DNA from: Bacteroidia bacterium | Lineage (GTDB): Bacteria > Bacteroidota > Bacteroidia > Bacteroidales > Paludibacteraceae | DNA length: 64,000 bases | Direction: 5' to 3' | NCBI GenBank assembly: GCA_009930305.1 | Contig: RZYM01000004.1 | Span: forward strand, 1-64,000 | In this document: positions 27,462 through 36,798 of the stretch, one piece after another | Numbering within the stretch: the stretch's first letter is position 1 | Layout: each line of letters starts with the position of its first letter | The notes under the pieces: generated by a model | Told to the model about the DNA's origin: nothing | The model's database searches: none | What the model saw: the letters and a program-made list of their open reading frames with translations, nothing else | Made by a program: the position numbers and the translations under genes

Positions 27462-30193
27462 AAACTAATTCTATATATATAAAAGGGGCACGTGTCAACA
27501 ATCTAAAAAATATTGATGTTGAAATACCACGTGGAAAACTGGTCGTCATCACCGGATTATCTGGCTCAGGAAAGTCATCTCTTGCTTTTGATACTTTATA
27601 TGCTGAGGGTCAGAGACGTTTTGTCGAAAGTCTATCATCATATTCACGTCAATTTTTAGGCAGGCTAAGTAAACCTGAAGTTGATTTTATTCAAGGTTTA
27701 CCTCCTGCAATAGCTGTTGAACAAAAAGTTAAAACTCGAAATTCTCGCTCAACCGTTGGTACATCAACAGAGATATATGATTATTTGCGTATGTTATATG
27801 CGCGAATTGGTAAGACTATATCGCCTATATCGTGTGTAGAGGTTAAAAAGCATCAAGTAAAAGATGTATTGAATTATATTATGTCTCTGCCTGAAGGCGA
27901 AGAAACTGTTTTAGCAGCTCCTGTATTGGATGTTAATCAGATACCTATTTGGAAGATGCAGGGTTTTAGCCGTCTTTATGTGAATAATGAATTTATTAGA
28001 ATTGACGAATTTTCTACTTACGATAAATCATATGAGCGTTTATTTTTAGTTATTGAGCGTTTTTCTGTACAAAAAGATCAGTCTTTTATAAATAGAATGG
28101 CTGATTCTGTAGAAACTGCTTTTTATGAAGGTCATGGAATTTGTTATGTAGGTGATACCGAGTTCTCCCGTAATTTCGAAGCGGATGGAATAAGCTTTGA
28201 GGAACCTACGGAGCAATTATTTAGTTTTAATAGTCCGATAGGAGCATGCCCTTGTTGTCAGGGATTTGGGAAAGTAATCGGTATAGATGAAGATTTGGTG
28301 GTTCCTGATAAATCTTTGTCAATTTACGAAGATGCAATTGCTTGTTGGAGAGGGGAAAAGATGGGAGATGATAAGTGGGATTTGATTCACAATGCTGAAA
28401 AATTTAATTTTCCTGTGCACAAACCATACTATGAGTTGACAGATAAGCAAAAACAATTGATATGGACTGGGAATCAGTATTTTAATGGTCTGAATAAGTT
28501 CTTTCAGTATATTGAGTCGAATCAGTATAAGATTCAATTTAGGGTAATACTTAGCAGATATAGAGGTAAAACAATTTGTCCGACATGTAATGGTGCTAGA
28601 TTAAAAAAAGAAGCCTTATATATAAAAGTATGCGGCAAGTCAATTAATGAACTTGTTGAAATGCCTATTTATGCGTTATTGGAATTCTTTAAAAATGCGG
28701 AGTTTTCTGAATATGAAAAACAAATAGCCAAACGCTTACTTGTTGAAATAAATAATCGTTTACAATATTTGATTGATGTAGGTCTGGAATATCTAACGCT
28801 TAATCGTTTATCAAATTCTTTATCGGGTGGTGAGAGTCAACGTATTAATTTGGCAACTTCTTTAGGTAGTAGCCTTGTTGGTTCTTTGTATATATTGGAT
28901 GAGCCAAGTATAGGATTACATGCACATAATACCGAATTGCTTATAAAGGTTTTACGTCAATTAAAAGAGCTTGGAAATACTGTTGTTGTTGTTGAGCACG
29001 ATGAAACCATAATGAGAGCTGCAGATTGGATTATTGATATAGGCCCGGGTGCTGGCAGATTGGGTGGAGAGCTTGTCGTGGCAGGTAATCCCAAGGATTT
29101 GCTATCGAAATATAAAGGAGGATCTGTATCGCATACTTTGCGATATTTAGCAGGAGAGGATACTATGAAAGTGCCATTAAAAAGACGTAAATGGTCAAAT
29201 TATATATCGATAGTAGGGGCTACTCAAAATAATTTAAAGAATATAACGGTGTGTTTCCCTTTGAACGTTATGACTGTTGTTACTGGTGTGAGCGGTTCCG
29301 GAAAATCTACCTTAGTGCGTGATTTATTTTATTCCGGTCTGAAACGTTATTATGGTGGAACTGTTGAAAAAGTAGGTAGTTTTGCCTCTTTAAAAGGTAG
29401 TTTGTCTTTGATTAATGATGTTGAATTTGTAGATCAAAATCCCATAGGCAAAAGTTCAAGATCTAATCCTTGTACTTATATAAAGGCATTTGACGAAATA
29501 AGAAAATTGTTTGCGGAACAGACCTTGGCAAAGCAAATGGGCTTTTCTGCTGCATATTTTTCATTTAATTCTCAGGGCGGTAGATGTGAAGAATGTCAAG
29601 GTGAGGGTATAATAACCATACCAATGCAGTTTATGGCTGATGTTAAAATTGAGTGTGAAGCTTGCCATGGCAAAAGATTTAAGCAAGAAATTTTAGATGT
29701 AAAATATAGGGGAACTGATATATATCAAGTCCTATCAATGACAGTTAACCAGGCTATAGAATTTTTTGGTGAGGATAAAGCTGCGAGTGCTCGGAAAATC
29801 GTTAGCCGTTTGTTACCATTACAAGAGGTTGGTCTAGGTTATATTAAACTCGGGCAGTCTTCTAGTACTTTGTCGGGTGGTGAAAGTCAAAGAGTTAAAT
29901 TGGCAGCATTTTTATCTTCAAATACAGGAGAAAAAAGAATTCTTGTTTTTGATGAGCCGACTACCGGTTTGCATTTTTTTGATATTAAGACGCTTATAAA
30001 AGCATTTGATAGTTTAATAGAAAAAGGTCATACTGTAATTATTATTGAACATAATTTGGATGTAATAAGACAGGCAGATCATATAATTGACTTAGGACCA
30101 GAAGGGGGTGATAATGGTGGAGAAGTTGTTTTTGAAGGGACACCTGAGGAAATAAAGAAGTGTAGTCGGTCTTTAACCGGAAAATATTTATAA
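27458..30193 (+). CDS. uvrA: Excinuclease ABC subunit A (non-standard start codon)
   Basis: Nucleotide excision repair damage sensor, cytosolic. The coding frame runs back from 30193 through [20 protein letters not shown] and the first Walker [21 protein letters not shown] to a stop at 27443, but there is no in-frame ATG, GTG or TTG before ATG 27785, which lies beyond Walker A. I place the start at ATA 27458 (reading [13 protein letters not shown]), which overlaps the pfkA stop and gives about 911 residues, near family length. Other features: [12 protein letters not shown] and CEECQGEGI...CEACHGKRF zinc sites, [20 protein letters not shown], second Walker [32 protein letters not shown]. Confidence 0.9.
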   Translation: MKTNSIYIKGARVNNLKNIDVEIPRGKLVVITGLSGSGKSSLAFDTLYAEGQRRFVESLSSYSRQFLGRLSKPEVDFIQGLPPAIAVEQKVKTRNSRSTVGTSTEIYDYLRMLYARIGKTISPISCVEVKKHQVKDVLNYIMSLPEGEETVLAAPVLDVNQIPIWKMQGFSRLYVNNEFIRIDEFSTYDKSYERLFLVIERFSVQKDQSFINRMADSVETAFYEGHGICYVGDTEFSRNFEADGISFEEPTEQLFSFNSPIGACPCCQGFGKVIGIDEDLVVPDKSLSIYEDAIACWRGEKMGDDKWDLIHNAEKFNFPVHKPYYELTDKQKQLIWTGNQYFNGLNKFFQYIESNQYKIQFRVILSRYRGKTICPTCNGARLKKEALYIKVCGKSINELVEMPIYALLEFFKNAEFSEYEKQIAKRLLVEINNRLQYLIDVGLEYLTLNRLSNSLSGGESQRINLATSLGSSLVGSLYILDEPSIGLHAHNTELLIKVLRQLKELGNTVVVVEHDETIMRAADWIIDIGPGAGRLGGELVVAGNPKDLLSKYKGGSVSHTLRYLAGEDTMKVPLKRRKWSNYISIVGATQNNLKNITVCFPLNVMTVVTGVSGSGKSTLVRDLFYSGLKRYYGGTVEKVGSFASLKGSLSLINDVEFVDQNPIGKSSRSNPCTYIKAFDEIRKLFAEQTLAKQMGFSAAYFSFNSQGGRCEECQGEGIITIPMQFMADVKIECEACHGKRFKQEILDVKYRGTDIYQVLSMTVNQAIEFFGEDKAASARKIVSRLLPLQEVGLGYIKLGQSSSTLSGGESQRVKLAAFLSSNTGEKRILVFDEPTTGLHFFDIKTLIKAFDSLIEKGHTVIIIEHNLDVIRQADHIIDLGPEGGDNGGEVVFEGTPEEIKKCSRSLTGKYL

Positions 30194-30204
30194 GAAACAT
30201 AATA

Positions 30205-30243
30205 CAAAAAAATAGGATGTTGATTAGCATCCTATTTTTTTGT
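30205..30243. terminator. Bidirectional terminator between uvrA and rpsA
   Basis: Perfect stem AAAAAAATAGGATG / CATCCTATTTTTTT with loop TTGATTAG lies between the convergent stops of uvrA and rpsA; A and T tracts on both sides allow termination in both directions. Confidence 0.9.
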
Positions 30244-30256
30244 ATTTCAGTTAGTC

Positions 30257-32095
30257 TTATTCAGCACTTTCTGATTTTGCTTTTTTTGCAGCTTTTTTCT
30301 CTGCAGATTTAGCTTCACTTTTTGTTAATTCGTCTTTCAAAGCAGCTAAACCTTCGATGTCACCTAATGTGGTTTTTTCCATTGCTGGAATTTCTTCTTT
30401 CTTTGTAGACTTTTTAGCTTTCTTCTCTGTTGTTTGTTCATTGGCAGCTAATTTTTGAGCATCCTCAAATATACGGCTGTGTGATAAGATGATGCGTTTT
30501 GCTTCTTTGTTGAATTCAATTACTTTAAATTGTAATTTATCATCCAATTTTGCCTGTGAATTATCTTCTTTTACAAGATGTTTAGGAGTTGCAAAACCTT
30601 CGATACCATATTCTAATGAAACAACTGCGCCTTTATCCATCATTTCAATGATTGTACCTTCGTGGATAGAATCAACTGTAAAGATTGTTTCGTATGTATC
30701 CCATGGATTTTCTTCTAATTGTTTGTGTCCAAGGCTTAAACGACGATTTTCTTTGTCGATTTCCAATACAACGATTTCAATTTCAGCACCAAGTGTTGTG
30801 AATTCTGATGGATGTTTGATTTTCTTTGTCCAAGATAAGTCAGAGATGTGGATTAAACCATCTACGCCTTCTTCCAATTCAACGAATACACCAAAGTTTG
30901 TGAAGTTACGAACTTTTGCTGTATGTTTGCTGCCGATAGTATATTTAGCTTCGATATTTAACCATGGGTCTTCTTTCAATTGTTTGATACCCAAAGACAT
31001 TTTGCGTTCGTCGCGGTCAAGAGTTAAGATAACAGCTTCTACTGTATCTCCAACTTTTACGAAATCTTGTGCAGAACGTAAGTGTTGTGACCAGCTCATT
31101 TCTGAAACGTGTATTAAGCCTTCAACACCCGGAGCTATTTCAACAAATGCGCCGTAATCGGCAACAACAACAACTTTGCCTTGTACTTTGTCACCAATTT
31201 TTAAGTTTGTGTTAAGTGCTTCCCAAGGATGAGGAGTTAATTGTTTAAGACCAAGTGCGATACGTTTTTTCTCATCATCAAAATCAAGAATAACAACGTT
31301 TAGTTTTTGATCTAATTGAAGTATTTCTTCAGGATGTGAGATACGTCCCCATGATAGGTCGGTGATATGGATCAAACCATCTACGCCACCCAAGTCGATA
31401 AATACACCATAAGATGTGATATTTTTAACTGTACCTTCAAGGATTTGCCCTTTTTCAAGTTTAGATATGATTTCTTTTTTCTGTTGTTCCAATTCGGCTT
31501 CTATAAGAGCTTTGTGAGATACAACAACATTTTTAAATTCGTGGTTGATTTTAACAACTTTGAATTCCATTGTTTTGCCAACAAAAATATCGTAGTCGCG
31601 GATAGGTTTAACGTCTATTTGAGAACCTGGCAAGAATGCTTCGATTCCAAATACATCAACAATCATACCACCCTTTGTACGACATTTTACAAAACCTTTT
31701 ATTACTTCGTCTTTGTCAAGAGCTTCATTAACACGGTCCCAAGAACGTGTTGAACGTGCTTTTTTGTGTGAAAGGATTAATTGTCCTTTTTTATCTTCTT
31801 GCGATTCGATGTATACTTCAACTTTATCGCCAATTTTTAATTCAGGATTGTAACGGAATTCGTTCATAGAAACGATACCGTCAGATTTGTAACCTATGTT
31901 TACGACAACCTCACGTTTGTTCATTGAAATAACCGTACCTAGAACAACATCGTTTGTGTTGATTTGGTTTAAGGTTTGGTCGTAAGCCTTTTGCAAATCT
32001 TCTTTGCTCATTGCAGTGTTAACTGCACCATTTTCATACGCATTCCAATCGAAGTCTGTAACTCCTTGTGCGTTTTGTTTTAGTTCTTTTCCCAT
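30257..32095 (-). CDS. rpsA: 30S ribosomal protein S1
   Basis: 612 residues with six S1 (OB-fold) repeats at roughly 50-115, 130-200, 215-285, 300-372, 387-460 and 473-545, for example GTVKNITSYGVFIDLGGVDG, GKVVVVADYGAFVEIAPGVE and AKVRNFTNFGVFVELEEGVD. The last ~65 residues are a Lys/Glu/Ala-rich tail. S1 binds mRNA leaders and helps initiation; Bacteroidetes genes have weak Shine-Dalgarno sequences, so it is likely important for start selection here. The gene has its own promoter and terminator. Confidence 0.95.
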   Translation of the reverse strand: MGKELKQNAQGVTDFDWNAYENGAVNTAMSKEDLQKAYDQTLNQINTNDVVLGTVISMNKREVVVNIGYKSDGIVSMNEFRYNPELKIGDKVEVYIESQEDKKGQLILSHKKARSTRSWDRVNEALDKDEVIKGFVKCRTKGGMIVDVFGIEAFLPGSQIDVKPIRDYDIFVGKTMEFKVVKINHEFKNVVVSHKALIEAELEQQKKEIISKLEKGQILEGTVKNITSYGVFIDLGGVDGLIHITDLSWGRISHPEEILQLDQKLNVVILDFDDEKKRIALGLKQLTPHPWEALNTNLKIGDKVQGKVVVVADYGAFVEIAPGVEGLIHVSEMSWSQHLRSAQDFVKVGDTVEAVILTLDRDERKMSLGIKQLKEDPWLNIEAKYTIGSKHTAKVRNFTNFGVFVELEEGVDGLIHISDLSWTKKIKHPSEFTTLGAEIEIVVLEIDKENRRLSLGHKQLEENPWDTYETIFTVDSIHEGTIIEMMDKGAVVSLEYGIEGFATPKHLVKEDNSQAKLDDKLQFKVIEFNKEAKRIILSHSRIFEDAQKLAANEQTTEKKAKKSTKKEEIPAMEKTTLGDIEGLAALKDELTKSEAKSAEKKAAKKAKSESAE

Positions 32096-32157
32096 TTGTT
32101 TGTAAAAAAATAATTAGTTGTTTGACCTTATGTATAATAATTCTCAAAAACGAGCCG

Positions 32158-32188
32158 CAAAGGTAGAAAAAAAAACATAGATAATCAA
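32158..32188 (-). promoter_or_regulatory. Bacteroidetes-type promoter of rpsA
   Basis: Minus-strand TTG (rc of 32186-32188), a 20-base spacer, and TACCTTTG (rc of 32158-32165) match the -33/-7 pattern. The leader to the rpsA ATG at 32095 is about 55-60 bases. Confidence 0.7.
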
Positions 32189-32283
32189 CTATTTAAAAAA
32201 AAGTTGTATTACAAAATAGAATTAATTGCGGATAACACTAGAACACTACTCAATACAGCCTATTTGCTATAATCTGTCTTTTT

Positions 32284-32883
32284 TTATATATTTATCTGAC
32301 AGGAATCAATGTAAATGTTATCTTCCAAATCAACCATAGCGTTAATGAATCTGATACGATCATAAATTTTAATATCTGCAACCGTAATAAGTTTTTGCCT
32401 GATTATTCCCATATCGAGCAAATATTGGCGTTTTGTGCCTGGCAATAAGTAAGTATTGGGCGTAAACAAACCGTCAGAAGATTCAAAAATTAAGTTAGCG
32501 GCAAAAGCATCAGTAACTAAGCCATTTTTGGCGATGATTATATCATCACAGCCTGATTGCTCCAAAAGTTCGTTTAAGTGAGCGCGATCTGTATATTTAT
32601 AATCATATTCGATATTGTCTGCAGTAATTAGTCTGACAGTAGTTTTACGGCGCGAGGAGTATGGAATAAACTCTATATTTTCTACGCCAGCCTTCCCGTA
32701 AATCAGCCTGCATTTAAATAGTCCTTTTTTAACATCGTCGATTAAATTGGCTAAAGTCGAAACGAGGTCAATTTTTACGCCGTCAAACTTCGCCAACGTT
32801 ATATCAATACGAGCCTGATGATATGGCAAATTGTAAACAACGCCGTCTTTGAGTTTTATCGCTTCACTAAATTGCAGTTTCAT
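32284..32883 (-). CDS. pabC: Aminotransferase class IV, probable 4-amino-4-deoxychorismate lyase
   Basis: 199 residues, short for the class but with its key parts: the PLP-lysine region YDYKYTDRAHLNELLEQSGC, DDIIIAKNGLVTDAFAANLI, and LLPGTKRQYLLDMG. In this context it would release pyruvate from aminodeoxychorismate to give p-aminobenzoate for folate. It overlaps the start of pabB by four bases. The assignment rests mainly on the pabA-pabB-pabC order; by sequence alone another class IV aminotransferase cannot be excluded. Confidence 0.82.
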   Translation of the reverse strand: MKLQFSEAIKLKDGVVYNLPYHQARIDITLAKFDGVKIDLVSTLANLIDDVKKGLFKCRLIYGKAGVENIEFIPYSSRRKTTVRLITADNIEYDYKYTDRAHLNELLEQSGCDDIIIAKNGLVTDAFAANLIFESSDGLFTPNTYLLPGTKRQYLLDMGIIRQKLITVADIKIYDRIRFINAMVDLEDNIYIDSCQINI

Positions 32884-33848
32884 AAAATTGGCAGGTAAAT
32901 TTTCTTTAATACTTCGTTGTATTCGCTTTTGGGATCACTATTTATAGTAATACCGCTGCCACTATGGAAAAATAGTTTGTTTTCGTCTTGAACAATAAAA
33001 CGTATAAGCACGGCTGTATCTAACTCGCTTCCATCAAAATAACCGAATACTCCGGTATAATAAGTTCTTGCTTCCGGTTCGGCTTTATGAATCAGATTGA
33101 CCGTCGATTGTTTTGGAGCACCCGAAATCGAACCTGCCGGAAGCATTCGAAATACGATATCGCCTAAGTGCGACAAATTATCTTTGGGCAATCGACCTGT
33201 GATCTCGGAACTGACCTGTAAAATGTCGCCGCTATGAGTTTTTATTCGGTCTATATAACGGAATCGTTCGACTTGCACATCCTCGGCTACCATACCGATA
33301 TCGTTTCTCATTAAATCTACAATCGTATTATGCTCTGCTGTTTCTTTTGGGTCGGCAAGTATAGCGCATTCAGCATTAGGCACCTCGGCACTTATTGTTC
33401 CCTTCATTGGATTGGTGGATATTGTGTCATTTGCTATCCTTGTAAATCGTTCGGGCGAAAAGCAGACAAATTTTCCCGGTATATAAAGTCCGTATGGCGA
33501 ATTACTCAACAGAAATATTTCTTTCAAACTCAAATTTGTTTGTACTGGTGTTTTGACCGTAAGATTAGTCAAATATGAGTCCCCGCGCATTAATCCCTGC
33601 ATAATAATATCAAAGCGATCTTTGTATTCTGATAATGTTATCGGCTGTGCAGATAACTCTATGAATGTTGATAATGGTTTTGATCGTTGTGTGACTTTAG
33701 CCGTCGGTGTGCGAAATAATACCTCTGTTTGCTGCAATGGGTTTTCAATAAAAAGTCCCTCTTTCATATCGAAGTCCACAGCGAACAAAAACGGAGTTTT
33801 TATACGTCCACAATCATTCATGCGTTTTTTTACTTCTCCTGCTCTCAT
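32880..33848 (-). CDS. pabB: Aminodeoxychorismate synthase component I
   Basis: 322 residues, the chorismate-binding domain only. Motifs: GDSYLTNLTVKTPVQT, RFTRIANDTISTNPMKGTIS, DLMRNDIGMVAEDVQVERF, MLPAGSISGAPKQSTV and TYYTGVFGYFDG. The PMKGT motif is typical of PabB. It aminates chorismate with ammonia from PabA. Its start overlaps the end of pabA by four bases (ATGA) and its end overlaps pabC, so the three are one translational unit. It lacks the N-terminal domain of longer PabB proteins. Confidence 0.88.
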   Translation of the reverse strand: MRAGEVKKRMNDCGRIKTPFLFAVDFDMKEGLFIENPLQQTEVLFRTPTAKVTQRSKPLSTFIELSAQPITLSEYKDRFDIIMQGLMRGDSYLTNLTVKTPVQTNLSLKEIFLLSNSPYGLYIPGKFVCFSPERFTRIANDTISTNPMKGTISAEVPNAECAILADPKETAEHNTIVDLMRNDIGMVAEDVQVERFRYIDRIKTHSGDILQVSSEITGRLPKDNLSHLGDIVFRMLPAGSISGAPKQSTVNLIHKAEPEARTYYTGVFGYFDGSELDTAVLIRFIVQDENKLFFHSGSGITINSDPKSEYNEVLKKIYLPIL

Positions 33849-34426
33849 TGTTGATTGATGTTTAAGAAGTTCGACATAATAGTTTTTCCATAACCGGTCA
33901 TGAACGATTCGGGGTGGAACTGCACCCCGAATATATTGTATTCACAATGGGATATAGCCATAATATTCCCAATGCTATCAACAGCAGTTATTTTTAAACA
34001 GTCGGGTAGGTTTTCGCTCGAAACACACCATGAATGATATCTACCTGCCATTATATGACTCTGCATACCTCGGAATATATTGGTATGGTCGGTTATCGAA
34101 ATCTTCGATTGAATACCATGAGCGGGTCGTGTCAGATTATAGGTAACAGCCCCGTAACTTTCTGCAATAATTTGATGCCCTAGGCAGATACCTAATATGG
34201 GTGTTTGTTGTTCGTAACCGCGAATAATCTTATGAAATTTCTTTGCTTCGGCAGGAGTGCCGGGGCCGGGAGAAATAATTATTCGGGTGTAATCGGCTAA
34301 TGTTTTTTTAGTAATCCTATCACTGGAGCATACTTCTACCGAATCATTATTATTACAAACCGACTTAATAAGATGTAGCAGATTATATGTGAATGAATCA
34401 TTATTGTCTATTAAAAGTATCTTCAT
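33845..34426 (-). CDS. pabA: Aminodeoxychorismate/anthranilate synthase glutamine amidotransferase
   Basis: 193 residues, class I glutamine amidotransferase. Features: ILLIDNNDSFTYNLLHLI at the N-terminus, ISPGPGTPAEA, nucleophile Cys in ILGICLGHQIIAESYG, and the His/Glu pair in GVQFHPESFMTGYG. PabA and TrpG share this sequence and some organisms use one for both; pairing with pabB and the lyase favours folate. A TATCTTTG -7-like element lies ~100 bases upstream (34525-34532, minus strand). Confidence 0.88.
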   Translation of the reverse strand: MKILLIDNNDSFTYNLLHLIKSVCNNNDSVEVCSSDRITKKTLADYTRIIISPGPGTPAEAKKFHKIIRGYEQQTPILGICLGHQIIAESYGAVTYNLTRPAHGIQSKISITDHTNIFRGMQSHIMAGRYHSWCVSSENLPDCLKITAVDSIGNIMAISHCEYNIFGVQFHPESFMTGYGKTIMSNFLNINQQ

Positions 34427-34748
34427 ATAATAAAATAAAAGCCAAGATAATTTAGACAGATTGCATCTTTTACATGAATATCATTAGTCTAATATTGCCT
34501 TACAATTTATTAGCAATTACTTTGCAAAGATAAGTCCTTTCATCCAAACTGCAGCAATAAATCCATTCAGTTATCTTTTGTCGACCATACCCGAACGTAA
34601 TAACGATAAAATCAAGTCGTTTACATTTATATTTGTTGATGTTAATATAAATTTCTCATAAGTGGTCTTATGCAAATAGAATAATTCAAATAAAATAATG
34701 AGCAAAAGAGGCATGAGCAATATGTTTTATTACCTTTACAAGAAAAAC

Positions 34749-35033
34749 ATGAACTTTATTGGACTTGCTATAGGGATATGTACATTCCTTATAATCGGAT
34801 TATTTCACCCCATTGTTATTAAGTTTGAATACTATTTTGGAGTTAAAATATGGTGGGTGTTTTTGTTGTGTGGAATAGTATTTATGGTGTTATCTCTATT
34901 TTTGAGCAATACATTTTGGTCAGTATTAGCAGGAGTAGTTGCATTTTCGAGCTTTTGGTCGATAAAAGAAATTTTCGAACAACGCGAAAGGGTTCGTAAA
35001 GGTTGGTTTCCTAAAAGAGAAGCTAAAAAATAG
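34749..35033 (+). CDS. DUF4491 family membrane protein
   Basis: 94 residues from ATG 34749, the usual family start (MNFIGLAIGICTFLIIGLFH); an upstream ATG at 34698 would add 17 residues. Three hydrophobic segments (about 3-20, 35-55 and 58-75) are followed by a conserved charged tail KEIFEQRERVRKGWFPKRE. This is DUF4491, a small inner-membrane family of unknown function found in Bacteroidetes. It stands alone between divergent pabA and convergent CDF transporter genes. Confidence 0.85.
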   Translation: MNFIGLAIGICTFLIIGLFHPIVIKFEYYFGVKIWWVFLLCGIVFMVLSLFLSNTFWSVLAGVVAFSSFWSIKEIFEQRERVRKGWFPKREAKK

Positions 35034-35036
35034 TAT

Positions 35037-35069
35037 ATTATAATAACCTGAATATTAGGATATTATAAT
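35037..35069. terminator. Hairpin between convergent DUF4491 and CDF genes
   Basis: ATTATAATAACCT and AGGATATTATAAT form a stem with a single mismatch around loop GAATATT, just between the two stops. AT-rich with no strong T tract, so a weak terminator at best. Confidence 0.45.
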
Positions 35070-35087
35070 GCAAATAGGGTTTATTCC

Positions 35088-35987
35088 TTAATCGCAATGT
35101 TTGTTGCATGAACTTTCGGCAGGTTCAAATTCGAGTGTGGTGTGGTTTATTCCTGCTTCTGCTAAATGATGTTTTAGACGTTCTTTTATGCTTTCCATAT
35201 TATCCATTGAGTTTGGAATAACATGAACTGTTAGTGCATTTTCTGTAGTGCTGATAGCCCAAATGTGCAAATGATGACAATTTTTTACATCTTTGTCAGA
35301 ACAAATAATATTTTCTATTTGCTTTAGGTTTATGCCTGCGGGAACTCCGTCTAACGATAATCGTAAACTGTCGTGCAACAGATTCCATGTTGATACTACG
35401 ATTACCGATGCTACAACCAAACCTATGATCGGATCTATTATATACCAAGATGTATAGTGTATTATAATTCCCGAAACAACTACTCCTACTGATACAAGAG
35501 CATCCATTGCCATGTGTAAATATGCACCTTTTATATTTAGGTCTTTTTCTTTGTCTTTCATAAACAACAATGCTGTAAAGGCATTTATAAGCACACCTGC
35601 TCCTGCAACCCAAGCAATTACATTACCTTCTATAGCTTGTGGATGAAAGATCTTTTCAATACTTTCGGCAATGATGATACCTACGGCTACCAATAAAATA
35701 ACTGCATTTGCAAGTGATACCAAAATAGTGCTTTTTTTGTATCCATAAGTATATGTGTTATTTGCATGAACTTTCGCTAATTTAAAAGCGATAAGTGCTA
35801 ATATTAGGCTGGCTATGTCACCTAAGTTGTGTCCTGCATCTGATAACAAACCCATAGATCCATATGCAAAACCTGCAATGGATTCAATAATTACATACAA
35901 GGCATTTATGGCTATTCCTATTATAAATGCTTTGTTTAAAGAACTAATAGCGGCTGTGTGATTATGATTATGATGTTCGTGTCCCAT
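35088..35987 (-). CDS. Cation diffusion facilitator family transporter (zinc-type)
   Basis: 299 residues from ATG 35985-35987, which gives the His-rich start MGHEHHNHNHTAAISS; an upstream start at 36050 adds 21 residues. Six membrane helices follow, with metal sites in GLLSDAGHNLGDIASL (H-x3-D type) and YLHMAMDALVSVGVVVSG (H-x3-D). The C-terminal cytosolic domain (CHHLHIWAISTTENALTVHV) ends in Cys/His (CNKHCD). CDF proteins export Zn2+ or related ions by proton antiport; H-x3-D sites favour zinc. Confidence 0.92.
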   Translation of the reverse strand: MGHEHHNHNHTAAISSLNKAFIIGIAINALYVIIESIAGFAYGSMGLLSDAGHNLGDIASLILALIAFKLAKVHANNTYTYGYKKSTILVSLANAVILLVAVGIIIAESIEKIFHPQAIEGNVIAWVAGAGVLINAFTALLFMKDKEKDLNIKGAYLHMAMDALVSVGVVVSGIIIHYTSWYIIDPIIGLVVASVIVVSTWNLLHDSLRLSLDGVPAGINLKQIENIICSDKDVKNCHHLHIWAISTTENALTVHVIPNSMDNMESIKERLKHHLAEAGINHTTLEFEPAESSCNKHCD

Positions 35988-36075
35988 GTTTAGATATTTA
36001 ATTTCTTTTAATTCTGCAAAAGTACCATTATTGTGAATGTTATCCATCACCCATTATAGGAATATTTACCTTTGC

Positions 36076-36798
36076 TCAAATAGAGCCATGTATAAAGTTT
36101 TGACGGATATCTTCCGGAAATTTTTCTATGGCGTAACGCAAAAGAGTTCTAGGAAGTTCTTTGTATCTATTATTTTCTGTTAAGAAATTGTACTCAACAT
36201 CAAAATTACGTTTGCCTATTTCGCGAAGCATCCAACCTGCAGCTTTTTGTATCAAATCTTGTTTATTGTTTTGTAAGATTGAGATGATTGATAATGCATC
36301 TTTAAAATCATTTTTGCGAATATAAATTATGGTAGATACTATGGATATTCTTTGTTCCCATAGTAAATTGCTGTTTGCCCATTTATATAAAAGTTCTCTA
36401 GATCTATTCTCTAGATGAACACCTACAATGTATGGAGCACTTAAGTCAACCAAATCCCAACTATTAATGTATTTTGTCGATTTGCAATATAAGTCGAAGA
36501 TTGCTTGCTTTTGCTCAGGTTTTGCCTTTTTGTACAAGGCAACCAATAGGACTAATGCAGTCATCCTGCATTCATGATATTCGTCTGCGAGAAGAATTTC
36601 TATTTCAGATAGTTCTATGTTTTTTATACTTTTTACCAAGTCTCTTTGTGTGTTAACCATAACACCTATAAATTTATCACCTTCGCCATATTGTCCTTTG
36701 TCGGTTTTAAAAAAGGACGATAAAATAACTTTCTTTTCGGGAATTGCATTGCGCAAAAGCTCTTCTTTGATTTCAGATGCGGTTATCATATTAGTCAT
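36076..36798 (-). CDS. DNA alkylation repair protein, AlkD-like
   Basis: 240 residues from ATG 36796-36798. Helical HEAT-like repeats throughout, with AlkD signatures GEGDKFIGVMVNTQRDLVKS, ECRMTALVLLVALYKKA and INSWDLVDLSAPYIVG, containing the conserved Trp-Asp pair, and KAAGWMLREIGKR. AlkD-type glycosylases remove N3/N7-alkylpurines without base flipping. The start overlaps the preceding gene by eight bases (an ATG nine bases later avoids this), so it is probably cotranscribed with the amylase-like lipoprotein gene. Confidence 0.88.
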   Translation of the reverse strand: MTNMITASEIKEELLRNAIPEKKVILSSFFKTDKGQYGEGDKFIGVMVNTQRDLVKSIKNIELSEIEILLADEYHECRMTALVLLVALYKKAKPEQKQAIFDLYCKSTKYINSWDLVDLSAPYIVGVHLENRSRELLYKWANSNLLWEQRISIVSTIIYIRKNDFKDALSIISILQNNKQDLIQKAAGWMLREIGKRNFDVEYNFLTENNRYKELPRTLLRYAIEKFPEDIRQNFIHGSI

